From: Embiotoca jacksoni
Taxonomy: Eukaryota; Chordata; Actinopteri; Embiotocidae
Direction: 5' to 3'
Length of the DNA stretch: 64,000 nucleotides
NCBI GenBank assembly: GCA_022577435.1
Contig: JAKOON010000006.1
Span: 15,479,501-15,543,500, forward strand
Shown: positions 37,009 through 47,452 of the stretch, one piece after another
How positions within the stretch are numbered: the first letter of the stretch is position 1
Layout: every line of letters begins with the position of its first letter
The notes under the pieces: model-generated
What the model was told of the DNA's origin: nothing
The model's database searches: none
Seen by the model: only the letters and a program-made list of their open reading frames with translations
Program-made: the position numbers and the translations under genes

Positions 37009-37659
37009 CTAGCAATCCTCGCTTTGCATCATGGACAGGAAAAAAGAGCACACACTGGCCCATGAGCTGCTGCAATACTCCTCAGCTGTTCCCCGGTGGT
37101 TCGCGCGCTTTGTGCAGGCGGTCGGCCCGGTGACGGTGGGGCGAGGGCGGGGTGGCAGCGGCGGGGGACTGTCCAGTTCTCCGGACTGAGCGGACCCTAC
37201 GGACGTAGAGATGTCCAGCTTGAAGTGCGCATCTCGGGGTGCGCGCTTACACATACCAGCCTTCACAAGCGCGCCATCGTCCCTGCACACTTTGCCGTGC
37301 AGCCTTTTGAACGCGCGTGCCACCTGTTTCCAGAAGCCCTTGGGGTCGGACAGGTAGCCCGGACATCTCTGAGGCTTGCCGTTGTAATCACAAATCAGGT
37401 CGGTGTCGCCGCCTTTGATTCGCGCTTCCGGGTCCTCGCATTTGACCCGAAGCTTGACCGTGTCCCCGGCGTCTTTCGCGCCCCATGTGCACTTCATCTT
37501 GTCCCTGGTGGAGAACTTCCCGGACGCAGCACCCTTGTTGCCGCCCCTCTGCGCTCTGCCGGGCAGCTTGCCCGCTGCTCCCGCAACGGAGGAGACAGAG
37601 ACCTGCTGACCGAGGAAGGCCATCAGCAACCAGAGAGCGAAAGTCCTCAGCGGCAACAT
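37009..37659 (-). CDS. fgfbp1: Fibroblast growth factor-binding protein 1
   Basis: A secreted carrier that releases FGFs from heparan sulphate in the matrix. The 216-residue frame starts with a hydrophobic signal peptide (LRTFALWLLMAFLG). The conserved cysteine pattern follows: MKCTWGAK, LRVKCED, LICDYNGKPQRCPGY, FWKQVARAFKRLHGKVC and GMCKR, then a proline-rich spacer and a C-terminal EYCSSSWASVCSFFLSMMQ. The KQVAR and WxSxCxFFLS signatures resemble FGFBP1 rather than FGFBP2. The coding part is one exon. A 5' untranslated intron is likely: acceptor TTCTTTCAG at about 37696 and donor GTAAGT at about 38027. It neighbours fgfbp2 and prom1 on the same strand, as in human. Confidence 0.88.
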   Translation of the reverse strand: MLPLRTFALWLLMAFLGQQVSVSSVAGAAGKLPGRAQRGGNKGAASGKFSTRDKMKCTWGAKDAGDTVKLRVKCEDPEARIKGGDTDLICDYNGKPQRCPGYLSDPKGFWKQVARAFKRLHGKVCRDDGALVKAGMCKRAPRDAHFKLDISTSVGSAQSGELDSPPPLPPRPRPTVTGPTACTKRANHRGTAEEYCSSSWASVCSFFLSMMQSEDC

Positions 37660-38135
37660 GTCGCTTTTTAGCAGAAAAGTTTTTTTACAAATTATCTGAA
37701 AGAACAGAAGTTTCAGAGTTTAGAGCGTGATCATCAAGACAGCTAGACTACAATATTCAAAAATTGTTATTGCTCATGTATTCTTTAAAAATGACTTCAA
37801 GAAAAATAAAATGTCATTAATTATTATTTAAAAGTAAATGTAGTTTTTTTCCCCCCCAAGAGGCAGACGTTTTTAGGCCAACATGGTAACGCCATTACGC
37901 ACAAAAACGTGCAGTCAGAATAGCTATCAAATCAGGGAATGCTATGAAAAGTCATACTACATTATTGCGTCAGGCTACTACACATGCAGTGAATACAAGA
38001 AAGTCACATGTACTGAGTCTAACTTACCAAAAATAAGAAGCGTTGCCGTGCGTAAAACTGCTTCTTGTGCCTCTCCGGTCTGGCACATGGCTTTCATACG
38101 TGATGCTGCGACACGCCCACCATACCCGCCCATCA
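37660..38135 (-). other. fgfbp1: fgfbp1 5' untranslated exons and intron (inferred)
   Basis: The coding exon extends to about 37695, after acceptor TTCTTTCAG. A donor TTTTTG-GTAAGTTAGA at 38027 ends a probable noncoding exon of about 100 bp. A weak TATGTATA-like word lies near 38153 upstream. Confidence 0.45.
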
Positions 38136-38169
38136 ACACGCACCCCCACACTATACATAAGTACTTCCA

Positions 38170-41100
38170 AGTAAATCCATTGAGAAAAAAAATCTTGGCA
38201 TCAGTTACTGATGGGAATGCGTTCTGTTCTGGCTTGACCTGACATGTCCAAAAACAGAATCCCCGCCTTAAACAGCGATTTAAACTGAAGATCAAAGAGA
38301 CTGAAAACTCCAACTGATGGTGGATCTGCGTGTCTGTACAGAAGCAGGGTTTATTCTAACGAACTTTAACGAGACTGATTATTACGTATGACCCTGACCT
38401 CACCAACGACTGCTAGTTTTCCACCAATCCTCTGCTGCTTTCAGCCATCAGGAGATCCTGTCTCAGACCAGCCCAACTCTTACAGGCTTCACTTGACAGT
38501 GCATAATGAGGAAAATAATTTTGAGAACAACACATTCTGCTAATACAAGATTAGGTGTGAACAGTGCAAATTAGACATGAGTCAGATTGAAGATGTACAT
38601 TCTTGGAAAATGAAAGTGCTTAAAAATTCAAAGAAAGAAAGTGAAATACAACATTTGCAGTTTGCAGTTTCTTTGATTTTAATGTGTATACTTTTTTTTA
38701 TAATTAATTGCAAAACCTATTATTTATCTCTCTTTTTTTGCTGTGTGTAGATCTAACTGTATAGATTGTTTTCCATTATGACATGAGTTTACCAGCATTA
38801 ATATCAAATTGCAGTTAATGTTTCAGCAGATTATGTGTCCATTGTTTTGTCTTCAGTCCCTGTCAAGTGTATTACACATTATGAGTATCGTGTTACACAC
38901 ATTTCTGTGCACTAATATTGCTATAAAAACATGTCAAATTTGTAGAAATTCCCTGAAGGCGTTCTTGAGATATCACGCTCACGTGAATTGGACAGATGGA
39001 CACACTGAAAACATAAGGCCTACAGCCACGGCCAACAGCTAATGTTGAACATGGAGCAGAAGGTCCTCATTTTATTGGGCTCTGGGTGTTTTTTCAAAAT
39101 AAACCATTGTGTGAGCTTGCTCCTTATTGAACAAGGACTGACTTCCAAAATGTTTATGATGCCACAAACTGTGTTCACAGATTCAAATTAGTTTCAAGGT
39201 GAGCTAAGAGGAACTTTTCCTCCCTCAGCAGATGAATGTAAAAGCCTCCAGTGTCAAACTCTGCATGTTGATTATTCTGAAGATAAGAAAATCAGAAAAT
39301 AACACAGTGAGAGGAGATATTTGACTTTCTGAGGCACTAAAATATATCCGTGCAGTTATTTATGTCATTTATTTTTCCCGTGCTTTGCAATAAAAACTCA
39401 AAAATAAAGTGTGAATTGCTCGCTGCTCGCTTGCTCGTCACATACTAGGATGTTGTTACTATGCCAACTTAAATTGTATCTTCCTTCAGCAGAAATCAGA
39501 ACATATTGTCAATAGTTTTGGTCAAACCAGTGAGTTTTCTTTGAAAAGCACCAACAAGATGCATTCAGAGCTCATTTCAGGAGTCTGCTGAAGTCCAACA
39601 CCACCAAACCACAGAACAAAATGCTGAACAGAAGTACTGAATGTTAAAGAAGTTGAAATGAAATTATATGTATATGTATTATGGTTTATTTAGTATTTTT
39701 AGTGCCCTGATGTTGACCCACATATCACTTACAACCCGACGTTGACTCCACGCCCTGTTTCCACCTTTCATTCCCATAAGATGCAGCTGCAGCAGGTTGG
39801 AACAAAAACATCCTGAGAACAAAGAAGGAGCTGTAAAATGATCGTATGGGCACCTGTCCATTATTCTCACAACTTTACAGAACTTTATAGATGTGAGTCA
39901 CTGTGGTTGATGATTCAGTGAACAGTACAGGGAAAGCTGTAAGTGTTTTGTGCAGAAATTAATTTGTTACACAGTCACATTGTGGGGACCTGCCTCCCTT
40001 CTGGGGTCCAGTAACTCCCCATAATGTAAGTCCTTAAATTTAGAGGGGAGGCCTTGGTTTTTTGTTGGGGAAAAGTTTGAGTCAATCTCCAGGAAATTAA
40101 TGTTAGACCGTGCTTTGAAGTGATCAACACACAACTTGGTAAAGACTTGGTTTTAAGTTTAAAGTTACAATTAAATGTGTGTTTATGTTAGGAGACTAGC
40201 GATTGTTTTATGTCATAGATTGTTCTCATAAATATAGAAAGACACATCAAGACACTTTTAAATGCCAACAGGGCCTAACTCCATTTCCCTCTCTCCTCAG
40301 CTGCACCATCTTGTGTTCATCAGAGGTAAAGCACCTTGAATACATGCTGTCCGGTAATTAAGTGCATTTACTCCAGTATTGTTCTCGAAACGGAGAAAGT
40401 ACCTACCCTGAAGTAGGAGATTGAAAAGTACTTCAATACCAAGTTATAGAAATTTAAGCTCCCCCCGTGCGGATTCATAAAAACAAAGGGTACTCCCTCC
40501 CACAGTTCTGTGAAATAGTTCAAACACTTTTTGGTCAAAAAATGCCTATTGTAGCCAACTTTTGGGATTTTACATAGAGTAAAATTAGAGTAAAATTCAA
40601 CACATGGTTAAACCAGTGATTTCAAATCTTTTTGCCTGGTGGTCCTACAACATAAGCAGTGTGCCTTCCCATTCAGATGCCTACGAGATGTTTCACCAAA
40701 GAAACATTTCACCTCCAAATTTCTCCGATGACTTTATTTAATTAACTGTTCATGGTGCAAATAGTTTCACAATAAAAGGTAAACTTTAGAGAAATTAACT
40801 TTGTCTTTCCTTGTTTTCTGCTCTGTCTCATCACTCTATCTCACAGCCTCTCAGACTTATACTTTCACCCTCTGGAGGAAGTCAGACCCCGTAGACAGCT
40901 AAACAGTTTACTTAATGGTAGATAAAGTTGTTAAAATTTGCTCCAACACTACAAGCTGAAATGGTGAATTATTATATTTCATCAGTACTGTACTTTTAGG
41001 AATTAAGACGGAGTATATTCAAACAGTTTAATTTTTTGTTTTTGTTTGAGTTATGTCACGGCTGTGTGATCAGATACTCTGTTTATAGTTTACTCAGGTA

Positions 41101-42540
41101 GGTGTATATACATTATCTTACCTTTATAATACCACATAAAACGTACCTCGTACTATTTTAATGGTTAGAGTGCATTAGACAGACTGCTGTAACATTTCTT
41201 CTCTGTGAGCACATGTATAAACCTCTGTCAATCACGTCACTAATCAATGTCTGTATGTTTTTATACCAATTACAGCTTCTCAAGCAGTGAAGTAAGCGGC
41301 CTACTTATTTTGCACCATTTAGTTTAGTTCAGATATCACTTCTGTTAAATGATTTTAAAATGATAATTTCAGCTACTCTTACTGCCTTTTATATTATATG
41401 TCATTATAATGTAGATCGAATGTTGTTAAAATAAATCTTTTCCCACATTTTGACAGGATCGTACATATATTCTGCTGTGGTTTGTTTCACCTCTTCATTG
41501 ACAGTTAATTACTTTTTATATTTAGGAACATTTAAAAAAAATAAAAAAAATAAATAAAGCTCTGTGGGTTTGAACAATGCTTGGTTATGACTAAAAACTG
41601 CTTGTTAAAGTGTGAAAAAACATCCAAGGGGTAAAAGTGATTTACTACTTAGTCTTCCCATCCCCTGTGGGTGTGCGTGTGTGTGTTAACAACACCGGTG
41701 CTGCAGCCACATTCATTTCCACTCACCGGCGGCCTCCAGAGACCTCCTCTGTTACTGCACGCAGCACCTCTTAAGACTCAATTCATCAGCTCATACAAAG
41801 GAGTGTTTAGCTCTCCTCAGACACCCTCCGTGACTGAGCTGTATTCTCTTTACTCCGACTGTGTCTGCACGGTAACAACTTCCTCAGCCAGGCGGTCGAC
41901 ATGTTGTTACAGCTGGCGATGAAAAGAAACAAGGACTCCTTTGACTGCACGAGTGTGAAAAGTTGCTGCTCGTTGCAGCTCAGCAGAAGAAACAAAGCGA
42001 CACAGAAGAGGAGGGATCACCACTCTGACTTTATTCTCTTCACATTTTCCTTCTTTGGAATTCACATTGTTGAAACATTTACGTGTCATTTTACATCATA
42101 TACAAACAGAAACACATGCCTGCCATATTTCCCTTTTGCCTTGCCGTTCGTTTTTTTTACAGATTTAAAACAAATGACATGCACGCCACATGACACCAGG
42201 CATCCGCTAACCGTACACAGATGTAGGTCGAGTGTTTAGGATGCTGCAGTGCAGTCAGTCTGACCTCACAAAGCGACGAAATGACTCCAGAGGCTCCCAC
42301 ACAGATTCTGCAAAGGGTTGATAGCTGGTGATTCCAACCTGACACAACAACACAAAGGCACTCAAAAGCATATCGTACATACCTTTATTCAAAATTTTCT
42401 AAAACATTTAGAGGTGAAGGTTTGTTGCTCCATTGTAATCCTAACTTTATCAGCATACGTCTCCTAACCTTTCTCTTTACTTTCTCTCTTCCTTTCCCTT
42501 TCCTAATTTTTCTGTCACCCACCTGCGTCTGCAGCGTCTT
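38170..42540. other. Intergenic between fgfbp1 and fgfbp2
   Basis: No gene recognised. Contains a TGTGGGGACCTGCCTCC-type teleost repeat at about 39970-40050 and a fragment of the AGTACTT-type element at about 40355-40450. Confidence 0.6.
39970..40050 (+). repeat. Fragment of a dispersed fish repeat
   Basis: TTGTGGGGACCTGCCTCCCT and TCCCCATAATGTAAG match a fish repeat that often flanks CA tracts; related text lies at 1108-1330. Confidence 0.45.
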
Positions 42541-42541
42541 C

Positions 42542-43285
42542 TCAGTTTTGGAACCAGCCGATGAAATAGGTGCAGATGCCGTGGAAGCTCTTCCAGCAGT
42601 ACTCGCTGGCCATGCGGGAGGCTTTGGAGTCAGGCTGCTCTGTGGGACGAGTGGTGGTCTTCGCAGGCTTGGGGGTGGCTTTCTTGTTTACGGGGCCCTT
42701 GCCAGGCTGGGGCTTAATGGGCTGAGGCTGGGGCTTCACAGGCTTAGGAGTAGTGATGGGCTTGGTCTGGGCTGGCACCGCAGGTTTACGTGGCTCCTGG
42801 ACGGGTTTGGAGGGCTTGGGGGTGGTGGTCTTGGGCCAGGACGCCAAGAAGGTCATCTGAGCCTCTTCGGAGTACTTCTTGCACATCTGCGGGCGGTAGA
42901 TTTTGGCTCCCTGGCAGGCGTGGTTCAGCTTCCTCAGCTCCCACATTATCTGGGTGAAAAAGTGGCGAGGGTTGAGGTTGTAGGCGCGGCACAGGTTGGG
43001 TTTGCCCTGGAAGTCGCAGTAGTAGGAGCGTCCCGGGGTCTGGCTGGAACCTTTGCAGGAGACACGCAGGCGAGTATAGTCCCCGGCTCCGGACACCACC
43101 ATGGTACAAGAGTCTTTGGTCTTGGTGCTGAACCTGATGGGCTCGTCCCAGATGCTGCGTTGCTGCTGCTGTTGCTGCTGCTGTTGCTGCTGCTTGTTGT
43201 CGTTGATGCTGTTGTTGGTTTGAGCGTTGGACACACAAACAGTTGCTGCCAAGAGCAGCAGCAACATTCTCATCCTGACTCTCAT
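42542..43285 (-). CDS. fgfbp2: Fibroblast growth factor-binding protein 2
   Basis: A secreted protein of the FGF-binding family. I start at the methionine of MRVRMRMLLLLLAATVC, a signal peptide, although the frame is open 21 codons further upstream to 43348. It gives 247 residues. The conserved core is KDSCTMVV, LRVSCKG, YYCDFQGKPNLCRAYN, ELRKLNHACQGAKIYRPQMCKK, and the end EYCWKSFHGICTYFIGWFQ. HACQGA and EYCWK-F are FGFBP2 features. Two oddities are visible: a polyglutamine run of about 11 right after the signal region, and a long proline/lysine/threonine-rich spacer of PKPxKP units. The coding part is a single exon. A long open frame on the opposite strand is only a shadow. Confidence 0.88.
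   Translation of the reverse strand: MRVRMRMLLLLLAATVCVSNAQTNNSINDNKQQQQQQQQQQQRSIWDEPIRFSTKTKDSCTMVVSGAGDYTRLRVSCKGSSQTPGRSYYCDFQGKPNLCRAYNLNPRHFFTQIMWELRKLNHACQGAKIYRPQMCKKYSEEAQMTFLASWPKTTTPKPSKPVQEPRKPAVPAQTKPITTPKPVKPQPQPIKPQPGKGPVNKKATPKPAKTTTRPTEQPDSKASRMASEYCWKSFHGICTYFIGWFQN
43165..43193 (-). repeat. CAG/CAA run encoding polyglutamine in fgfbp2
   Basis: Codons CAG with occasional CAA, giving about 11 consecutive glutamines just after the signal peptide and an asparagine-rich stretch. Confidence 0.9.
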
Positions 43286-43370
43286 GGTGGCGTTAGGTGT
43301 GGGAGTGATGGGTGTGTCTGTGTCCGCACCGAACTTTAAGGTGTGCAAGGGCAGAAAGCATACAAGTGCG

Positions 43371-43379
43371 ACTTTATAA
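43371..43379 (-). promoter_or_regulatory. fgfbp2 TATA box
   Basis: The minus strand reads CTTATAAAGTC here, about 90 bp upstream of the chosen start codon. The predicted transcription start, near 43345, argues against the far upstream methionine at 43348. Confidence 0.6.
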
Positions 43380-43389
43380 GGCTGATGCT

Positions 43390-44900
43390 CACAAAGAAGG
43401 TATTATTCAGGTAAACTGAAAGACTCAGACTCCTCCTCCAGTTTTAACCCCTCCTTCACACCACAGACACACACAGTGACCGCAGGGCCTCGTGTGGTGC
43501 CCTCAAAGCTCAAACAGTGATGGGCGAGATAGCTGGAAGGAGGGGGAGAACATAAACTGAGGGAGGAAGAGGGGGGAGGGGGAGCTGTCTCGGGATAGAG
43601 TAAGAAGGAGGTACACATATGAGGCCAAATGTTGCAGGACATTATATAATTTCACATAGGAGGTTCATTGACTATTGATGAGGAGAGGAGTGAGGGTCCC
43701 GTGCTACATTGCAGCCTGAAGTTATTTGCTCAAAAGTTGAAAGTCGATCTGTGACCCTGTAAAAAAAGAAAAATCTCACCGTGTTCTTGATAAGATGCAA
43801 AGTTTGATTTTGTAAAGGCTTCTTTTACAGTGTTGGTGAAGGTCACCGAGTTTCTGAACTATTCTAGCCTCAATGTTGGAGAAATTAGACTTTATTACAC
43901 TCTAAACTGGTGCGACAGATTGGTGCACTTATTAAAAACACGTCAGTCGTGGGCTTGAAGATTTGACCCAGTAAAAGTCCTCAGGCTGAAAATGTTCAAC
44001 AACAGTTTGTTTTGTGTGCATTATATAAGCTTTTAAAAAAAAGATTTGATTCTTTCTTGTCATAAAGCAGATTATTTAGTTGCAAGTTAGGAAATATGTT
44101 GAACAGTTTTGTCATATAGATGAGTCGTGTTGTCAAAGTTAGGGGGACTGCAGGCCTCACATCCTGGGGCCCCAAGACTCTGTGACCCATGAGGAGAGCA
44201 GGGTCCTCAGACGTGAGGTCTGCAGCCTCTTCTGGAGTCTTCAAAGGTTGTCTGGTTTCAAAACGGATGCTTAATACCGCTGTTACTTACATGGGATTAG
44301 TTTATGGTGGCTAATGTCAACAAATGAGAGCTATACTTGTGTACTGGTTTATAACTGACAATGCAACTTACTCGATTTGATTGTTGTCATCATCACACAA
44401 CTGTCTCATGTATCTCAGGTTCAGTATGTAGACCTCGGGTTCATTTTGTAACAATTGGAGCAGCTTTAACCAATCGGTATGTGCTGAAACCGGCTGAAAC
44501 TCTACCACCGCTGCAACTGCATTTACAAAAAAAAAAAAAGCTCGACTTCAACGTTAACATTGCACTTAACTACGGATACTGATCGCTAAGTGCTCCACCC
44601 GGCCAGCAGCTATTGGCCAGAAGGTCACATTTATTACCACCTCTAGTGGCACAAAGGAGTGACAAAGTCAGCTGCAGGAGGAGGTCAGGCGTGTTGTTAA
44701 TTTCTTCTGAAGACAAAAGTTGGTAATAGTTAGTACTCAGATAATTCTGTTGTAAAACGTGCGTCACAGAGACGTGCATCCGTGCAGCTTGTAAATGTCT
44801 CAACTTGAGTAAAAAAAAAAAAAAATCTGGCTTTTTGATTCCTCTTCAGAATTGTAGAGACAAGAGGTACAAGTTGTAAGAGATTTTAGTAAAAATGACA
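43390..44900. other. Intergenic upstream of fgfbp2
   Basis: No gene recognised. A short A-run lies near 44526 and another near 44811. Confidence 0.6.
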
Positions 44901-44929
44901 GAAAGAACATGAGTTCCTGCTGAGATCAG

Positions 44930-45290
44930 TAAGAGTCGGACCATCTAATGCTAGCAAGAACACGAGTTGTTGTTGAAGACTGTATATAAAAGCTCGGCCA
45001 GCTCGCCCAAACGGGTCACTACCGGCTCCAAACTGCTCTGGACTTGCAACAACTTGGCACACATGGTGCAACGGTCAAATTGACGTGTACGGTGCTCGGT
45101 GAAAATTTGCTTCGAAGCTTCAAAGCTCCCAAATAAAATAAACTGATCTGGACTAGTTATTAGCCAAGAACACCATACGCCTCATTAAACCACAACTTCA
45201 GTTTATACACTTTGTTTTTGTTTCTTTGTATGGATTAAACAAACAAGACAGAGCACATTGACTGGGGTGCTACAGGTGCTTTACTTTTAC
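44930..45290 (+). mobile_element. LTR-like block
   Basis: On the plus strand a strong TATATAAAAG box (about 44984) is followed about 150 bp later by AATAAAATAAA (about 45134) and then T-rich sequence. This is the promoter/poly-A-signal spacing of a solo LTR. I cannot see matching TG...CA ends or a target duplication, so it is only LTR-like. It ends where the GC-rich recombinase unit begins, but points the other way. Confidence 0.3.
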
Positions 45291-45464
45291 TTCACGAGCT
45301 AGGACCCCGCCTCGGCCGGGGGCGAACCTTCATTGATTGGGGGAGATTAAGCCGGGGTGAGAGTTTGGCGGTTTGGGGGAAGGCTTAGTCGAGGATCCGC
45401 TGCAGCTCCCGGGCCTGGCAGATCCCCAAAAGAAGCCATCCTAAGAAAGCAAGGCTGCCTGCCC

Positions 45465-46884
45465 TTAGCGCAGGTCGTCGAAGCTGTGGCGGGTGTAAAG
45501 TTGGTAGGCTTGGGAAGACCAGCGGCCCATGACCTTGATGAGGTGGTCTGGGACTCCTCTGCTTGACTCGGTGGCGGCTGCCCCTACGCGGAAGGAGTGG
45601 CCGGAGAAGGAGTCGGGATTAATCCCCGAGGTGGTTAGAACTGTTCTGAAGTGTAAAAAGAACCAGGATCGATTGGCAACTTGGCCTGTTTCAGTGATGA
45701 ACAGCGGTTCAGGGGAAGACGTTTGCTGCGTTTTCCTGAGCTGCAGATAGTGTATGAGGGGTTCGTAGGGGCTCAGATATGAATTTAGTTTAAAGTAAAA
45801 TAAGGGAACTGGGTTGCTGACCTGGTTTGTTTTGCTCCGTTTGAGCGAATAGCCTAAGCAATCTTCGGAGATGGGATAGAGGTCTGATACGCAAGGGTGG
45901 AGACTAGAGTTAAACTTGGCTGAAGAAGAAGCGAATTCTGAGCATCGCAAGAAACCGAAGGAAGCGAGTAGAAACATGGATTCCAGAGTGCGCGCCAGGT
46001 GGGCGGAAAAGTGGTTAGAACGAAGGGTGGCGATGCAGCGAGAAAAAAGATCGGTGGTTAGCGGGAGACGGCGAGGAGTCGGTGGAGGTGTTTGGCGCTG
46101 AAGGCCTTTAATAAGTAAAAACGACTGGGAGAGCGTTGCAGGGGGAGCCAGTGAGTAACTTTGCAAAGAAGTTGACACCGCTAAGGTAAACCTTAATGGT
46201 GGGTATCTCGATGTGGAGAATTGAGTGGACATGGGAGATGAAGCTGCATACGGAGGCCACGTCGAAGGAAGGGAACGGAAGGTTAAACGTGGCGTGGAAG
46301 GAGCGGAAAGAGTTCCAGGCCGTCCGGTAAGTAGAAAGAGTGCTGGGGGCCAAGCTGCTGACGATGGCTTGTTGGGAAAAAGCGATGAGTTCTGCGATGG
46401 TTCGTTTCAAACAGGGAATGTCGTGTCTGAAAATGGCGGGACGGGTTGGATTCTCCTCCTTCGCTGGGGAGCCGGAGTCGTCGGAGACTCGTTCCCGAGC
46501 GCCGGCTCTGGGGCGAGCGGAGGAAGAGAGAGGGGACTTACGTTGCCGTTGACTACGTCTGGGGGTGGTGGCAGGTTTCCCTCTGTCACCGGTGAGTGAG
46601 TTATTGGAGGACGGCCGTGGACCGGAACCTTCGTACAGAAGGATTGAACGGAGAGAGGGATTCTGGTGGATGCAGCCGGTCGGCTCGTTGGAGATCGGCG
46701 GTTTGGCTCCGCTGTGCTGTCTGGGTGTTCCCGGTGGCGGCGTCTCGTGGTTAACCCTGGTTTTTTTTGGAGAGGGCAGCAGATCGAGGGCTTCCCTCGG
46801 GTGCGTGGGTGGCCTGTGTGAAGGCAAAACAGTCGTCGTCGTCGTCAGACGGGCTGAGGAACAGCAGATCCATGTTTGGTCCAA
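45465..46884 (-). pseudogene. Tyrosine recombinase (DIRS/Ngaro/Crypton-like), one frameshift
   Basis: Tyrosine recombinases cut and rejoin DNA through a covalent tyrosine link. Two overlapping frames form one protein of about 470 residues. Frame 1 (46884 to about 46130) has a serine/proline/arginine-rich lead of about 145 residues and then the core-binding domain (SSLAPSTLSTYRTAWNSF, VYLSGVNFFAKLLTGSP). Frame 2 (about 46134 to 45465) holds the catalytic domain: arginine in FGFLRCSEF, lysine in LKRSKTNQ, GHSFRVGAA (the HxxR pair), GRWSS and AYQLYTR with the nucleophile. The frames must be joined by a small shift in the CT-rich run at about 46125-46134, so the copy is disrupted unless frameshifting or an assembly error is involved. 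Everything catalytic is otherwise intact. The longer plus-strand frames here are shadows. Confidence 0.85.
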
Positions 46885-46972
46885 GGTAAGATCGTTTTTG
46901 TTTTTTCCTTCTGCGTGGCGTCTGGTTCCGGATGCAGAAAACGCGAACAGGCCGAGGTTTAGAGTGGGTGGG

Positions 46973-46980
46973 TATTTATA
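46973..46980 (-). promoter_or_regulatory. TATA box of the recombinase unit
   Basis: The minus strand reads CCTATAAATACCC, 90 bp upstream of the recombinase start codon, with predicted initiation near 46945. Confidence 0.55.
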
Positions 46981-47159
46981 GGAGTGTGGTCGGAAGTGGG
47001 GGAGTGGTTGAGGCGTGGTCCTGCTCCTGAAATTCAGCTAAAACTTAGACTCCAGTCCCAAAGCTAACTGCTTCATGGCGAGCTTGAAATTGAATCGACA
47101 TACATTAAAGTGATGCTGATTTTTTTTGACAAGAAGCAAATAAGCATTTTCCCCAAAAT

Positions 47160-47452
47160 GTCAGAATATACCTGTGGTGGCGGGGTGTGGTTAGCTCAGC
47201 TGCAGGGGGGATAGAGGGTGGGGGGGGAGGGGTGGAGTGGTTCAGGGAACGGTGCCGGGAAAATATTTCAGTTTTTCTTTTTTAATAAATTTGCACAAAT
47301 TTCTACATTTCTGTTTTTTTCTGTCAAGATGGGGTGCTGAGTGTACATTAATGAGAAATAAAATGAACTTTTTTGATTTTAGCAAATGGCTGCAATGAAA
47401 CAAAGAGTGAAAAATTTAAAGGGGTCTGAATACTTTCCGTACCCACTGTATA
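47160..47452 (+). mobile_element. Repeat tail ending GGGGTCTGAATACTTTCCGT
   Basis: The block ends AAATTTAAAGGGG, TCTGAATACTTTCCG and TACCCACTGTA. Upstream are TAATAAATTTGCACAAATTTC and CTGTCAAGATGGGGTGCTG. This conserved tail is familiar from dispersed fish elements. I cannot decide between the 3' end of an L2-type LINE or its SINE partner and a Tc1-type terminal region. The upstream GTGGTTAGCTCAGCTGCAGG looks like a tRNA A box, which would favour a SINE. Confidence 0.55.

Larger units (their letters stand above)
45295..47040 (-). mobile_element. GC-rich tyrosine-recombinase unit
   Basis: A compositional island, markedly more GC- and CG-rich than both flanks. It holds a TATA box (46973-46980), the recombinase frames (45465-46884) and a 3' region with a GC hairpin (CCCCG-CCTCGGC-CGGGG at about 45304-45320). 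No reverse transcriptase or gag-like frame is present between the boundaries. No terminal repeats or target duplication were found by eye. It could be a DIRS/Ngaro-type fragment, a Crypton-like element or a captured single gene. Confidence 0.6.

Noticed and set aside
37096..37671. 191-codon plus-strand frame
   Set aside because: Antisense shadow of fgfbp1 in GC-rich sequence.
42422..43339. 305-codon plus-strand frame
   Set aside because: It is exactly antisense to fgfbp2 and contains no recognisable domain; the minus frame has the signal peptide and the conserved cysteines.
43286..43348. Upstream methionine extending fgfbp2 by 21 residues
   Set aside because: The extension would place a polar stretch before the signal peptide, and the TATA box predicts transcription starting at about this position.
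45357..46981. Several plus-strand frames up to 138 codons
   Set aside because: Shadows of the minus-strand recombinase; they carry no motifs, while the minus frames carry the full catalytic set.
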